This document shows positions 18,065-28,200 of a stretch of DNA of 47,004 nt, one piece after another. The position numbers and the translations under genes were made by a program. Origin of the DNA: SLJN01 sp964505385 (lineage in GTDB: Bacteria > Bacteroidota > Rhodothermia > Balneolales > Natronogracilivirgulaceae); contig CAZDIA010000023.1 of NCBI GenBank assembly GCA_964505385.1, positions 1 through 47,004 on the forward strand, in the 5' to 3' direction. The notes under the pieces are model-generated. The model was not told where the DNA came from and did no database searches. It worked only from the letters and a program-made list of their open reading frames with translations. The stretch's first letter is position 1; every line of letters starts with the position of its first letter.

Positions 18065-18967
18065 ATGAAGTATCCATCATTCACTTCGTTAAAAAAGTTA
18101 ACTTGTGTTTTTGGTTTAGCTGTTTTGGTGGCATACGGCTGCCAGGATGAAAGAGCCCCCACGTCAGATCCATACGAGTTACCTGAAACAACTTTTGATA
18201 TTGAAGACGCACAATGGCCTATAAACCGTGATCAGGAACCTAACAGTGATCTGTCTTATGCTCAATATGGCCCGAGAAGCTTGCCAAGTGGATACGATTT
18301 CCACGCCGGAATTGACCTTCCGGCCTCTGAAGGAACCAATGTATACCCGATCTTGCCGGGTGAGGTCGTGGAAATTGATGAATGGGACGGAGAAAGCACC
18401 GGAGCCGGAAACGCGATTACCGTAAAACACTCGGATAGTCTTGCAAGCAGCTACCTGCACCTTTATAGTATTGACACAGAGATCGGGAGGTCAGTTGATA
18501 TGGATGATGCTATTGGAACAGTTGGCTCAACCGGCGCAAGCTATTCTCATCTGCACCTTGGATATTTCGTAGAACTTCCCAATCCCGAACGAAGAGATGA
18601 GAGATATAGCAAAAACCCTCTTGAAATACTCCCGACTGACGAACCCGATTCCATTCCCTACTCTTTTGAGGATAGCGGTGAAGTCATTTTAGATATGCCC
18701 TTGCAGACTATGACCGCAAACTCAATTGAACTTATTGGTGATGATGGCGAGAAAGCCCGCAAAGCCGACTACTATGAAATCGTTGCACGTGGCTGGACTG
18801 CCCGAAAAGAACAAGTACAATCAGACATCCATTTTGATGCTGCAAGGCGCTCATCTGGTCATATGAGATTTGATTTAACCGTAAAACCGGAAAATATGGA
18901 TTTCACACCAGAGAGAGTCATCGTAAAAGATTTTAATGGTGAGCTTTTGCTTGATGCATCTAAATAG
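18065..18967 (+). CDS. M23-family metallopeptidase lipoprotein
   Basis: 300 residues. Lipoprotein signal peptide with lipobox VAYGC (Cys26), then a LytM-type M23 domain (about 75-190). Zinc ligands and catalytic His are present: H80 and D84 in FHAGIDL, H132 in SYLHLYS, H162 and H164 in SHLHLG. A C-terminal region of about 110 residues (from SFEDSGEVILDMPLQT) is of unknown fold, possibly a beta-sandwich. M23 enzymes cut glycine-containing or peptidoglycan cross-bridge peptides; as a lipoprotein with a peptidase partner (M28, 91 bp upstream) it might act on peptidoglycan or on external proteins. ATG 18065 is supported by the signal peptide. The domain call is firm; the substrate is unknown. Confidence 0.88.
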   Translation: MKYPSFTSLKKLTCVFGLAVLVAYGCQDERAPTSDPYELPETTFDIEDAQWPINRDQEPNSDLSYAQYGPRSLPSGYDFHAGIDLPASEGTNVYPILPGEVVEIDEWDGESTGAGNAITVKHSDSLASSYLHLYSIDTEIGRSVDMDDAIGTVGSTGASYSHLHLGYFVELPNPERRDERYSKNPLEILPTDEPDSIPYSFEDSGEVILDMPLQTMTANSIELIGDDGEKARKADYYEIVARGWTARKEQVQSDIHFDAARRSSGHMRFDLTVKPENMDFTPERVIVKDFNGELLLDASK

Positions 18968-19599
18968 ATTGAGCCCGATTTTATCGAAGCCTTGGAGGTG
19001 TGGATACTTTTCCTTTACATCTGCAATCTAAAATCGCAATCTGCAATTTGATATCTCTTTGAATTGCTGAAATGCCGGCTATTAGCAAAAAATTCCTGCC
19101 CGACTTCATCAGCCAGCCTTTTCAAATAGATTTCAACCTGAGTTCGATTATCCTTCTATAAATAATAGCTAATGTAGGTAGTTGATATTGTGTATTTTAT
19201 AGACCTCAAATCTTAATTTTGTATGATTTCAAACCGTAAAATAGATAACAAATATCTGCGAAACTCAGCGAAATCATCTGCGATAATCTGCGAGAGACAG
19301 GAAGGAAATGCACCTCGCAGAGTTTCGCTGATTCGTCCGCAGATTTACGCAGAAATTCTACACATTTAATAATCGAACTCAGGTTTTCAGATTGATGATA
19401 GCAGATATCAGATGTGTAGATTTTCGATAAACCGATGCTTTTCACTTTTTCAATGATACTTCACATTGTATTATAAAATCTTGCTGTTGAACATCAGTAT
19501 ACTCTCATCTTGAACTCTTGTCATCTTTTACTTCTTTAATTCTTCGAACTTCCTGTTAGATTGGATTTGGTAATTTTAATTTATATCCCCGCTATATAA
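18968..19599. other. Intergenic region with repeat-like sequence
   Basis: About 630 bp between the M23 gene (plus) and the second susD (minus), convergent. No gene with supportable homology. It contains degenerate CTGCAATCT-type short repeats near 19020-19050 and the imperfect inverted repeat at 19253-19355. Confidence 0.5.
19253..19355. repeat. Imperfect inverted repeat rich in ATCTGCG motifs
   Basis: The left arm (19253-19295) carries ATCTGCGAAACTCAGCGAAA and further ATCTGCG units. The right arm (19314-19355) is its approximate reverse complement (CTCGCAGAGTTTCGCTGATT, then CCGCAGATTTACGCAG). Non-coding, in a convergent gap. The pattern looks like a dispersed intergenic repeat rather than a terminator, because there is no U-run. 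Confidence 0.6.
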
Positions 19600-19634
19600 A
19601 AGCCCTGAGCTAAATCTAAATTAACCCAGGGCTT
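19600..19634. terminator. Intrinsic terminator after second susD
   Basis: Stem AAGCCCTG at 19600-19607 with CAGGGCTT at 19627-19634, an AT-rich 19-base loop, and T-rich sequence on either side in each reading direction. It lies 35 bp beyond the end of the minus-strand SusD-like gene. Confidence 0.7.
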
Positions 19635-19668
19635 AATTTTTCAGTCGTCAATGACTGATTGCTTTATC

Positions 19669-21225
19669 TTAATCATCTCTGACAGCTTCTAACCATTCAT
19701 CATACATTCCCGGATACCAGTCATTATTCCAGGCGTTTGCACCGTCTGCAGTATATTCATCGTCTGCAAATCCTTCGCCACCAAAGGTATATACCGGCTT
19801 TTCAACTAATTCCAGCTCCGTTTCCGGAACCGGGAGATGAAGCGGTGTACCTGCTTGAAGCATATCTCGTCTCCGGTTTAGAAAGTACTGATACCCTACC
19901 CAGGTTCGCTGGAGGTCTATTTCGACTTCATAGTAGATTGCTTCCAGAACCTCTTCATCTGATGCATTATTGGGAAGCGGCTCAAGCCCGCCACGATTTA
20001 CACGTGAACCCGAATTGACTAAATCTATCGCATCTCCGGTTCTGCCCAGGTGCACATAAGCTTCCGCAAGCATCATATCAATGTTTTCTTTTCTGAAAAC
20101 ATGAATATCATCATAGCCGTCATTATCATACAAATCTTTGTACCGTGTATAATAATAAACACTTTGAAGCTGTGGCCCCCGGCCAACTACAAATCGGTGC
20201 AGGTTCCACGGATCATAAGTAAAATCGGTTTCAAGTCGCTCATCTTCTGATTCAGCTTCCGGGATCGCATAGTTATCTTCTGCAGCTTTCACGGGATAAC
20301 GCTTGGGATAATCCGGATCCATGAGATTTATGATCCGCATATCACTCTTCCAATACCAATCCAATCCGCTTTGCCGCTGATATTCATGGCGCCATCCATC
20401 AGCAGCGGTACCGGTGCCTTCAATTATCAGGTCTTCATTAGAAGCATTACTGGCATAATCTACTACAAGCTGCCAATCTTCCTGGGTATAGTGATCAGAA
20501 GTCCGTCCATTGCTGATTACGAATTTTGCGGCATGAGCATTTGCAAATTCGATAAGTTCCTGATCCGACATAGCTACATCACTCAAAAAGGTGAAGGTAG
20601 TAAAAGAGGTGCCTTCAGCTAATTCTATAGCGTGATCGATATCATCAAGTGCTCCTTCAAGCACTTCTTCATAGGGCTGGAACTCAACATCTTCAATTTC
20701 GGCATCGATCAGGTAGCCCTGATCAAAAAAAGTTGCCAGATATCCTCTGCTTAATCCTCGTAAAAGATATGCCATACTCAACATCATGGTTGTCTGATCC
20801 TGCCCATCAAAAACCAGATCATTGCCTTGCAGCTCAACATAGTTGATTACATCATTGGCATTGGATATGGCAGAGTTAAGGTTAGACCATGGAGTACTTA
20901 CGGAAAGAAATGCATCAGATGCTGAGTTATTATCAAACCGGTTTCTTGGTTCTATAGTACCCATGCTATAGTAAAGCTGATACTCATTAGTGGTAGTCAT
21001 GTTATCAGCCCAGGCGTCAAAGTGTGCAAACGGCAAACGATTGGCATTGCTGCCGCGCCACCATCTGTTGTAGCCACCTGTGATCAGACCACGATAATCT
21101 TCAGGAGTAGTCAGAACTCGCTCAAGATCCGGATCATTCAGGTTCTCTACTTCAAGGTCGGCACAACCAGTAGCCAACCCTATGCACATAATTAAAACTA
21201 TTGCCTTTAAAGATATAAACTTCAT
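19669..21225 (-). CDS. SusD/RagB-family outer-membrane lipoprotein (second pair)
   Basis: 518 residues, the usual length for the family. Lipoprotein signal peptide with lipobox ATGC (Cys21), then the SusD start LEVENLNDPDLERVLTTPED, helical TPR-like segments (MMLSMAYLLRGLSRGYLATF) and the C-terminal block ENIDMMLAEAYVHLGRTGDA, then IYYEVEIDLQRTWVGYQYFL and NRRRDML. It is 40 bp after its susC partner and ends at a terminator. Compared with the first SusD-like protein it is about 75 residues longer and only distantly similar by eye, so the two pairs are probably not a recent tandem duplication. The ligand is unknown. Confidence 0.9.
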   Translation of the reverse strand: MKFISLKAIVLIMCIGLATGCADLEVENLNDPDLERVLTTPEDYRGLITGGYNRWWRGSNANRLPFAHFDAWADNMTTTNEYQLYYSMGTIEPRNRFDNNSASDAFLSVSTPWSNLNSAISNANDVINYVELQGNDLVFDGQDQTTMMLSMAYLLRGLSRGYLATFFDQGYLIDAEIEDVEFQPYEEVLEGALDDIDHAIELAEGTSFTTFTFLSDVAMSDQELIEFANAHAAKFVISNGRTSDHYTQEDWQLVVDYASNASNEDLIIEGTGTAADGWRHEYQRQSGLDWYWKSDMRIINLMDPDYPKRYPVKAAEDNYAIPEAESEDERLETDFTYDPWNLHRFVVGRGPQLQSVYYYTRYKDLYDNDGYDDIHVFRKENIDMMLAEAYVHLGRTGDAIDLVNSGSRVNRGGLEPLPNNASDEEVLEAIYYEVEIDLQRTWVGYQYFLNRRRDMLQAGTPLHLPVPETELELVEKPVYTFGGEGFADDEYTADGANAWNNDWYPGMYDEWLEAVRDD

Positions 21226-21265
21226 AGTAACTAATTATCGAGTTATAAATTCAAACCACTACCGC

Positions 21266-24200
21266 TTAGAACCTGAGTTCCAATGACATGGTGATAGTTC
21301 TGAAATTCGGATAGGTGTATTCATCCACCCTGAAATTGGTAGCATTGCCACCTGCTGCCACCTCCGGATCAAAGCCTGAATAACCTGTAAGTGTATACAA
21401 ATTTCTTCCGCTTATGGAGATGCTTGCTTCCCGCAAAATCTCACCCAGCCTGGCGCGCTGGATTAAATTCTGATGCAATGAGTATCTGAGTGATACTTCA
21501 CGCAATTTGAGGAAAGAAGCATCTTCTACAAATTCACTCACAGGTGCATTGTCGTTATAAAGGCCTGAAGCAAAATATTCAGCATGCTTCTGCTCACCTT
21601 CAGGTTCTCCACTCATGTCCATATCACCATGCCGGTAGTGTCGATAAAGCATTTGTCTGGTGTAGTTGTACACATCACCGCCTTGCTGCCAATCCAGAAG
21701 AGTAAAGAATGTAAAATTTCTGTAATGAAAAGTGGATGACAATCCAACATTAAAGTCCGGAATAGCATCGCCAATTTGTTGTCTGATTATTTCACGATCT
21801 TCGTCAACAACATGCATCGGACGTTCATCAGCAGTGAATTCTGTTCCCTCGGGGATAAGATATCCTTCAGAGTTTGTGGTGAAATCATCAACTCCAAGGT
21901 TGTTGTCCGGATCATTAGGGTCATATCCACGATAGTTCATCACATGCCCGTTATCATCAAGTATTAGATCATCGGTTGATCTAACAAACTGCTGGCCATG
22001 CATACTACCGAGGTTTTCACCCTCCGCTATACGGAATATATCAACACCTGCTTCGCCGGAACCCTGCTGTCTGAAAAACGCAGGACGGTTCAACTCGGTA
22101 ATTTCCTGTCTGAATAATTTGTCGAATGAAAGATTAACGTCCCAGCTCATATGCATTCGGTCAACAAGCCGGCCATTCAACGCAAATTCGACTATTTCCG
22201 ACTCAAGAGTTCCTGCATTTTGCCATTGATTGTTGTAACCGGTAGTTGGCGAGATCGGAACAAGTAAAATTTGGTCGGAAGCTACAGTTTCCGCATAATT
22301 AAACTCAGCCATAAACCGGTCCATAAATGTTAGGTCAAAACCAAGCTCCAGCTCCCTGACGTCGGCAGGTTTCAGATTCCGATTACCTGCAGTTTGTTTT
22401 GTGAATCCTTCCGCAGTAACATTAATGACTTCATATTGAGCGGAAAACCCCGGTCTCCGGCCTGACGTGCCATAAGATGCCCGTAACTTCAACTCCTGAG
22501 TATTAGGAATGGGAAAGTCTTCGGTTAACCGGTAGGCACCTGCTAATCGATAATAAAACTTCTGCCGTTCATCCGCTCCAAACAGAGATGTACCGTCACG
22601 CCTCAATATACCGTCAAATATGTAGGTCTCGTCATAATCAAGCGTTAAATTCGCCATGATATCTTCAGCAATAATTTTGCTTGTTGAAGATGATGTACTC
22701 AACCTTTCCTGAGGTGCTTGAGATAAATCTCTCACTCCGGCAACTATAAAATCACCGGAAGATGCGGAAGTGCTTTCATTGGGCCGATATTCATAGCTGT
22801 ATGATAATGTCAGCCCGGTATTAAATCTTCCGAACTCTTGTTCAACGAGTGAGCGGAAGTTTGCTATGGAAGCATAACCTATTGAATTCGAGCGCCAATA
22901 TGAGCCTGAAAGCGGATTATCCGGATCAGTAGCTCTTTGAGTACCTTTTTCAATAAAATTGGTACTTTGAGTATTGGTTCGATCCAACGAATACCTGCCA
23001 TCAAGTTGCCACCAGTCTGTCAATTTAACCTGGGCATTAGCAGTACCCATAAATCGTTCTCTATCCCGTTGAAAATCACGAGTAGATGCGACATATAGCG
23101 GATTCTGCGAATTGTGTATAGACACAAATGGATTATACTCTTCACCACCGGGCCCGGGTTGGCGTAAATCGGTATCGGGATGTGTCATTAATATTCCCCA
23201 GAAGGGATTCATTCCCTGCCCGGTTTCTGTGACGGCATAGCCTTCAATATTACTATAAAACGTAGAAAGTGAAAGTGTAATCCGATCTGTAAATCTGCTG
23301 TCTATATTTGCCCGCAGGTTTCTTCTTTTATAGTCGGGCAATTCATCAATTATACCACCGTCGTTCATATTCTCAAATGAGAGCATATAATTTGTATTAC
23401 CCTGCCTGCCCTCAATGGAAGCGAAATTGGTGAAAAAGTTGTTGCCGGTAAAAAATTCATCCAGCTGATCAATATTTTGATCATAGGGTCTATCCATTAT
23501 ACCTCTGGCACTTACAGCATTGAGCTCACCTTGCTCATTTCTGTAGTTACCATCATCATCAAGGCTGTATGCATGGTGCTCAGCAAGATCTATCCTGTTT
23601 CCAAGTGATGAAAACCCCAACTCATTTCTTACGGTAATCATGGTATCGTCCATGTCAGCACCGCGCTTGGTTATAATCTGAACCACACCGCTACCTGCCA
23701 GGGATCCATATAGTGAAGCCGCAGCAGCACCTTTAATTATCTCAATGGATTCTACATTCTGCATGTCAAAATCCTGAATGCGCCCCCTGGTTACCATGCC
23801 ATCAACAACAAGCAGGGGCCCCTGCCCATCAGTGCCGAGATTATTCGACCCCCTGAGCCTCAGGTTCATAGCTGAGCCTGGCATACCTGATCCTTGAACC
23901 ACACGCACTCCAGGCGCCCGGGCACGTATTGCATTACCGGGGTTTGTAGCCGGCACCTGTTCGAGCTGCTCCGCCCTGATTGATTGTATGGAAAAAGGAG
24001 CTTTTGTCTGAGGTGTTCCAACTGAAAAACCCGTAACTACAATGTCATCCTCAAGTCCAAGTATATCAGATTCAAGTTCAATATCGATGACCTCCTGATC
24101 TTCAATCTCTATACTTTGAGATTCATACCCCATAAATGAGAAAACCAAAACTTCATGCTCATCAGTAACAGAGATTTCATATTCCCCATCAGCATTTGTT

Positions 24201-24379
24201 GAAGTACCAAGGTTAGTACCCTGTATTAAGACAGATACGCCAGGTAAAGGCTCTCCGTCTATCGCTCCGGTTACCGTACCCGTTATAACACGCTCCCCCG
24301 CCAATGAAGATTCAGCAAATGACAATAAAGGAACAGCTAAAAGAGTACATAGAATTAGAAATCGTAGCTTTTTTAACAT
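21266..24379 (-). CDS. SusC/RagA-family TonB-dependent outer-membrane receptor (second pair)
   Basis: 1037 residues. Signal peptide (about 1-27), carboxypeptidase-regulatory-like domain (about 30-110: ITGTVTGAIDGEPLPGVSVL, VFSFMGYESQSIEI), plug (about 112-235: DDIVVTGFSVGTPQTKAPFS, AIRARAPGVRVVQGSGMPGS, GPLLVVDGMV, VESIEIIKGAAAASLYGSLA) and beta-barrel ending TITMSLELRF with the terminal Phe typical of barrel proteins. It should transport a ligand presented by the SusD-like lipoprotein encoded 40 bp downstream, powered by TonB. No sigma/anti-sigma genes adjoin it. The start is supported by the signal peptide. Confidence 0.94.
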   Translation of the reverse strand: MLKKLRFLILCTLLAVPLLSFAESSLAGERVITGTVTGAIDGEPLPGVSVLIQGTNLGTSTNADGEYEISVTDEHEVLVFSFMGYESQSIEIEDQEVIDIELESDILGLEDDIVVTGFSVGTPQTKAPFSIQSIRAEQLEQVPATNPGNAIRARAPGVRVVQGSGMPGSAMNLRLRGSNNLGTDGQGPLLVVDGMVTRGRIQDFDMQNVESIEIIKGAAAASLYGSLAGSGVVQIITKRGADMDDTMITVRNELGFSSLGNRIDLAEHHAYSLDDDGNYRNEQGELNAVSARGIMDRPYDQNIDQLDEFFTGNNFFTNFASIEGRQGNTNYMLSFENMNDGGIIDELPDYKRRNLRANIDSRFTDRITLSLSTFYSNIEGYAVTETGQGMNPFWGILMTHPDTDLRQPGPGGEEYNPFVSIHNSQNPLYVASTRDFQRDRERFMGTANAQVKLTDWWQLDGRYSLDRTNTQSTNFIEKGTQRATDPDNPLSGSYWRSNSIGYASIANFRSLVEQEFGRFNTGLTLSYSYEYRPNESTSASSGDFIVAGVRDLSQAPQERLSTSSSTSKIIAEDIMANLTLDYDETYIFDGILRRDGTSLFGADERQKFYYRLAGAYRLTEDFPIPNTQELKLRASYGTSGRRPGFSAQYEVINVTAEGFTKQTAGNRNLKPADVRELELGFDLTFMDRFMAEFNYAETVASDQILLVPISPTTGYNNQWQNAGTLESEIVEFALNGRLVDRMHMSWDVNLSFDKLFRQEITELNRPAFFRQQGSGEAGVDIFRIAEGENLGSMHGQQFVRSTDDLILDDNGHVMNYRGYDPNDPDNNLGVDDFTTNSEGYLIPEGTEFTADERPMHVVDEDREIIRQQIGDAIPDFNVGLSSTFHYRNFTFFTLLDWQQGGDVYNYTRQMLYRHYRHGDMDMSGEPEGEQKHAEYFASGLYNDNAPVSEFVEDASFLKLREVSLRYSLHQNLIQRARLGEILREASISISGRNLYTLTGYSGFDPEVAAGGNATNFRVDEYTYPNFRTITMSLELRF

Positions 24380-24734
24380 TTTTTTTCCTATCTCATTATC
24401 AGTTAAAAGGAAAGGCCTTATATCTTGTTATCTTTTACACTACTATGCCTGAATAACTAACAAAACCAATGACCTTACACACACTTCTTACAGCTTAAAA
24501 ATTAAATATTATTAATGCAAATTTTTCATTTGACGAATTAAAAGCGACAATAGTCAAAATTTGAAAATTATATCACCAAATTAGTTTAAGCTATTTTTTT
24601 ATTGTAAACTTATATTTAACGCATATTATTTAGTGCACTAATCAATGGGATTTACACTTGATGTTAAAATTACATCCCTGCACGGACTCAATCTCTTGAA
24701 TTGCTCACTAACTCAATCCACAAAGGCACAAAAA
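24380..24734. other. Intergenic region upstream of second susC
   Basis: About 355 bp, very AT-rich, between the start of susC and the trxA terminator. It should hold the susC promoter. No Bacteroidota-type promoter (TTTG and TAnnTTTG) could be placed with confidence, and no gene is seen. Confidence 0.4.
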
Positions 24735-24762
24735 AAGGCAGCTCACAAAAGTAAGCTGCCTT
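24735..24762 (-). terminator. Intrinsic terminator of trxA
   Basis: Perfect 9-bp stem AAGGCAGCT (24735-24743) and AGCTGCCTT (24754-24762) with a 10-base loop. Read on the minus strand it is followed by a run of T (TTTTTTT), 35 bp after the trxA stop. Confidence 0.88.
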
Positions 24763-24797
24763 ATCCGATAAAGTAATATGAAAACTTTATGCAAGTG

Positions 24798-25124
24798 TTA
24801 ATTTAACTGCGCATCAACCTGCTTTTTAAGTTGTGCTTTGGGAACTGCACCCACGATTTGATCAACTACTTCGCCGTTCTTGAATATCAGCAGCGTTGGG
24901 ATGCTGCGAATTCCGTATTTCATTGATGTTTCCGGGTTGCTGTCTACATCGACCTTGCCGACTTTCAGTTTTCCCTCATATTCTCCGGCAAGTTCATCTA
25001 CTATGGGGCTTACCATACGGCACGGGCCGCACCATTCCGCCCAGAAATCAACCAATACCGGTTTATCTGATTTTGTCACTTCATCTTCGAAGCTGTTGTC
25101 TGTCAATTCTACTGCATTACTCAT
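24798..25124 (-). CDS. trxA: Thioredoxin
   Basis: 108-residue cytosolic disulfide reductase. It has the active site AEWCGPCRMVSP, the conserved VDFWAEWC strand before it, KVDVDSNPETSMKYGIRSIP with the cis-Pro, and the end KNGEVVDQIVGAVPK. Length and motifs are standard for Trx1. ATG 25124 is the only reasonable start. It is transcribed away from dnaE's end with a 119-bp gap, and a strong terminator follows. A weak Bacteroidota-like promoter may lie at 25191-25223 (TTTG, then TACTTTA about 20 bases on), but the match is poor. Confidence 0.97.
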   Translation of the reverse strand: MSNAVELTDNSFEDEVTKSDKPVLVDFWAEWCGPCRMVSPIVDELAGEYEGKLKVGKVDVDSNPETSMKYGIRSIPTLLIFKNGEVVDQIVGAVPKAQLKKQVDAQLN

Positions 25125-25243
25125 AAAAAAAGTGCGTTATATTAATATTTATTTTGTGATTTCAATTGTTTGTGCACTTAACGTATATAATAAAGTATAT
25201 ATTTTATTATTTCAAGTAACAAACCAACTTTACTACTTATACG

Positions 25244-28200
25244 CTAATTACTTGTTTTCAAAATTCTTACCCTTTCCTTACCAAGCATATGGCGAAGTTC
25301 GCGCAGGAATTCATCATTCGGATCAATTACATATTTTCGAACATTCATATCAAAATTACCAGCTTCTTTGCTGTAAACTTTGAAAGAAACATGAGTGTTC
25401 CCCCGATTTTGATGAAATAGCTCAGATAACCTTTTTAAATCATCTGTTTCGAGTTCCGCAGTATCAAGATCGAGCTGTAATTTGATTTTATTCTGATTTT
25501 TTTCCCGCAAATTCTCCACACGATCCAGTGATTTGGCAATTATTTTCGCCGAGTCCCGGCTAGTGTCAACGGTTCCCTCGACTACAACAATATTATCGGG
25601 ATGCAACAAATTCATGTGGCGATCATAAACATCGGAAAACGCGATCACTTCGATGCTTCCTTTATCATCTTCCATCGTCATAAAGGCAAAAGGTCTGCCC
25701 TTGCGATCTCTTACCTGTTTTACCTGTGTGATGATGCCCGCCGCACTTACCGGAGCCTTATCGCCCAGCTCTTCCAGTTCTTCAGTTTTCAAAGAATTAG
25801 CACAAAATAAGTCTATGTCATCGCGATATTTGTCAAGTGGATGACCACTAAGAAAAAATCCAATGTATTCCCGCTCCTGTTTCAGTTGTTCAATATTCGT
25901 GAACGGCTCTTTTTCCTTTAATTTGGGTTCAGCTTCCTGGTCAGCTGCGCCTTCTCCTCCTCCAAACAAACTTGCCTGATTAAGCTTTTTGTCACGCTGC
26001 TTTTTAGATCCATAGTTCACAGCATCATCCAGGTTAAAAAGTAGTTGAGCTCGATTCGGATGAAGGGTATCGAAAGCGCCGGCCATAATCAGGCTTTCCA
26101 ACATCTTTTTTCCGCAATACCTTGGATCAACCCGACCGGTAAAATCAAAAAGACTCGAAAATTCGCCGTTATTCAGCCGCTCTTCAGCAATCATGGCTAC
26201 AGCACTGGTTCCAACTCCTTTTATAGCATCCAGCCCATACTGAATCCTGCCGTCTTTGACCACAAAGTTGCCCCGCCCGGTATTAATATTAGGCGGATCA
26301 ACGGGTATATCCATATGATTACACTCTTCAATGAACTGCGACACCTTTTTGATATCATTCATATTATGTGTCAGAACCGCCGCCATGTACTCTGCCCGGT
26401 AGTTCGCTTTAAAAAAAGCTGTCTGATAAGCAACTACCGAATAGGCCGCTGAATGAGATTTGTTAAACCCGTACTGGGCAAACTTTTCCATGATCTCAAA
26501 TATCTCAATGGCTTTCTGTTTGCCGATATCGTTTTCCGCAGCACCTGATATGAACTCTTCTTTCATTTGCTGCATTACATCCATCTTCTTTTTACCCATC
26601 GCCCTTCGAAGGATATCCGCTTTACCCAGCGTAAAATTTCCGATGATCTGAGCCGTCTGCATAATCTGCTCCTGGTACACCATTATGCCAAAGGTCGGCT
26701 CCAGGATTTCCTTCAGTTTTTCATGCGGATATTCAACCTTCTCCCTGCCGTGCTTCCGGTCGATAAACTGTGGTATAAATTGCATCGGACCGGGCCGGTA
26801 CAGCGCGTTCATCGCAATCAAATCCTCAAGTGAGGTTGGCTTAAGCTCTTTGAGATACTTCCGCATTCCGTCGGATTCAAACTGAAAAGTGCCTACCGTA
26901 TCCCCTCGTTGATATAACTCGTAAGTTTTGGTGTCATCCAGTGGGATATCATCCAAATCATAAGTTATACCATGATTTTCTTTCACCTGATGGATGGCGG
27001 TCTTCAGTACTGATAATGTTTTAAGCCCGAGGAAGTCCATTTTAAGCAGACCACAATCTTCTGCAGAGGGACCATCATACTGGGTGATCACATCCTTTTC
27101 TTTTGACAGCGCAACCGGCACATAATCATAAACATTTCCGGGAGCGATAATTACACCGGCCGCATGGATACCGGTCTGTCGCGGACACCCTTCAAGCACC
27201 TTCGCAAATTCCATCATCTTCCTGATCTGAGAATCTTCATGCTCAAACAGGTTTTTGATTTCTTCGGCAGTATCCGGGTTATCTTCCGGATTGGTAACTT
27301 TTCCAAAGGTATCGAGTCCCGGTTTTTCGGGGAACAGTTTCGCGATGCGATTTACCTCATTAAGCGGCACCCCCAGTACGCGGCCTACGTCCCTGATAGC
27401 GGTTTTAGCTTTCATCGTGCCGTAGGTGACGATCTGCGCAACATTGTCACGTCCGTATTTTTCCACCACGTAGTCAATAACCTGCTGACGACCTGAGTCA
27501 TCAAAATCGATATCAATATCCGGCGGACTTACCCGCTCAGGGTTCAAAAACCGCTCAAAGAGCAAATCATATTTCATCGGATCGATGTTGATGATCCCGA
27601 TGCAATACGCCACCACACTGCCTGCGGCGGAACCGCGGCCCGGCCCCACATACACGCCGCGACGCCTTGCCTCACTCGTAAATCCCTGGACGATCAAAAA
27701 GTAGCCGGCAAACCCCATGTCTTTGATAATTCGGAGTTCCTGCTCTATGCGGTCCTGCAAATCCTGGCTAAGTTCACCGTATCGCTGCCGGGCCCCTTTG
27801 TACGCTTCATCTCTAAGGTACTCATCCATTGTTTTGAATTGCTCGGGCACTTTTATATGCGGAAGCAGAAGTTCCGAGCTGAGATCCAGATCGTCGACTT
27901 TATCAATTATCTCATTAGTGTTGTCCACTGATTCCGGCACATCAGAAAAGAGCTGTTTCATCTCATCCGGCGGCTTGATATAAAACTCTTTGTTGAGTTC
28001 ATTGTTATCATCAGTAAACCGGAATCGGTTGGGATCAGATAACTCCGCATTGGTTTGCAGAGCAAGCAGGATATCGTGCGCCTCCGAATCACGCTGATCC
28101 ACATAGTGCGAATCATTTGTGCAAATCATCTTTACCCCAAACTCCTTGCTCCAGTTAATCAGCACCTCATTGCATTTATCCTGATCAGCCAGACCGTGCC

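Noticed and set aside
25191..25223. Bacteroidota-type promoter for trxA (TTTG ... TACTTTA)
   Set aside because: The -7 element differs from TAnnTTTG at two positions and the AT-rich context makes chance matches likely, so it is mentioned only in the trxA entry.
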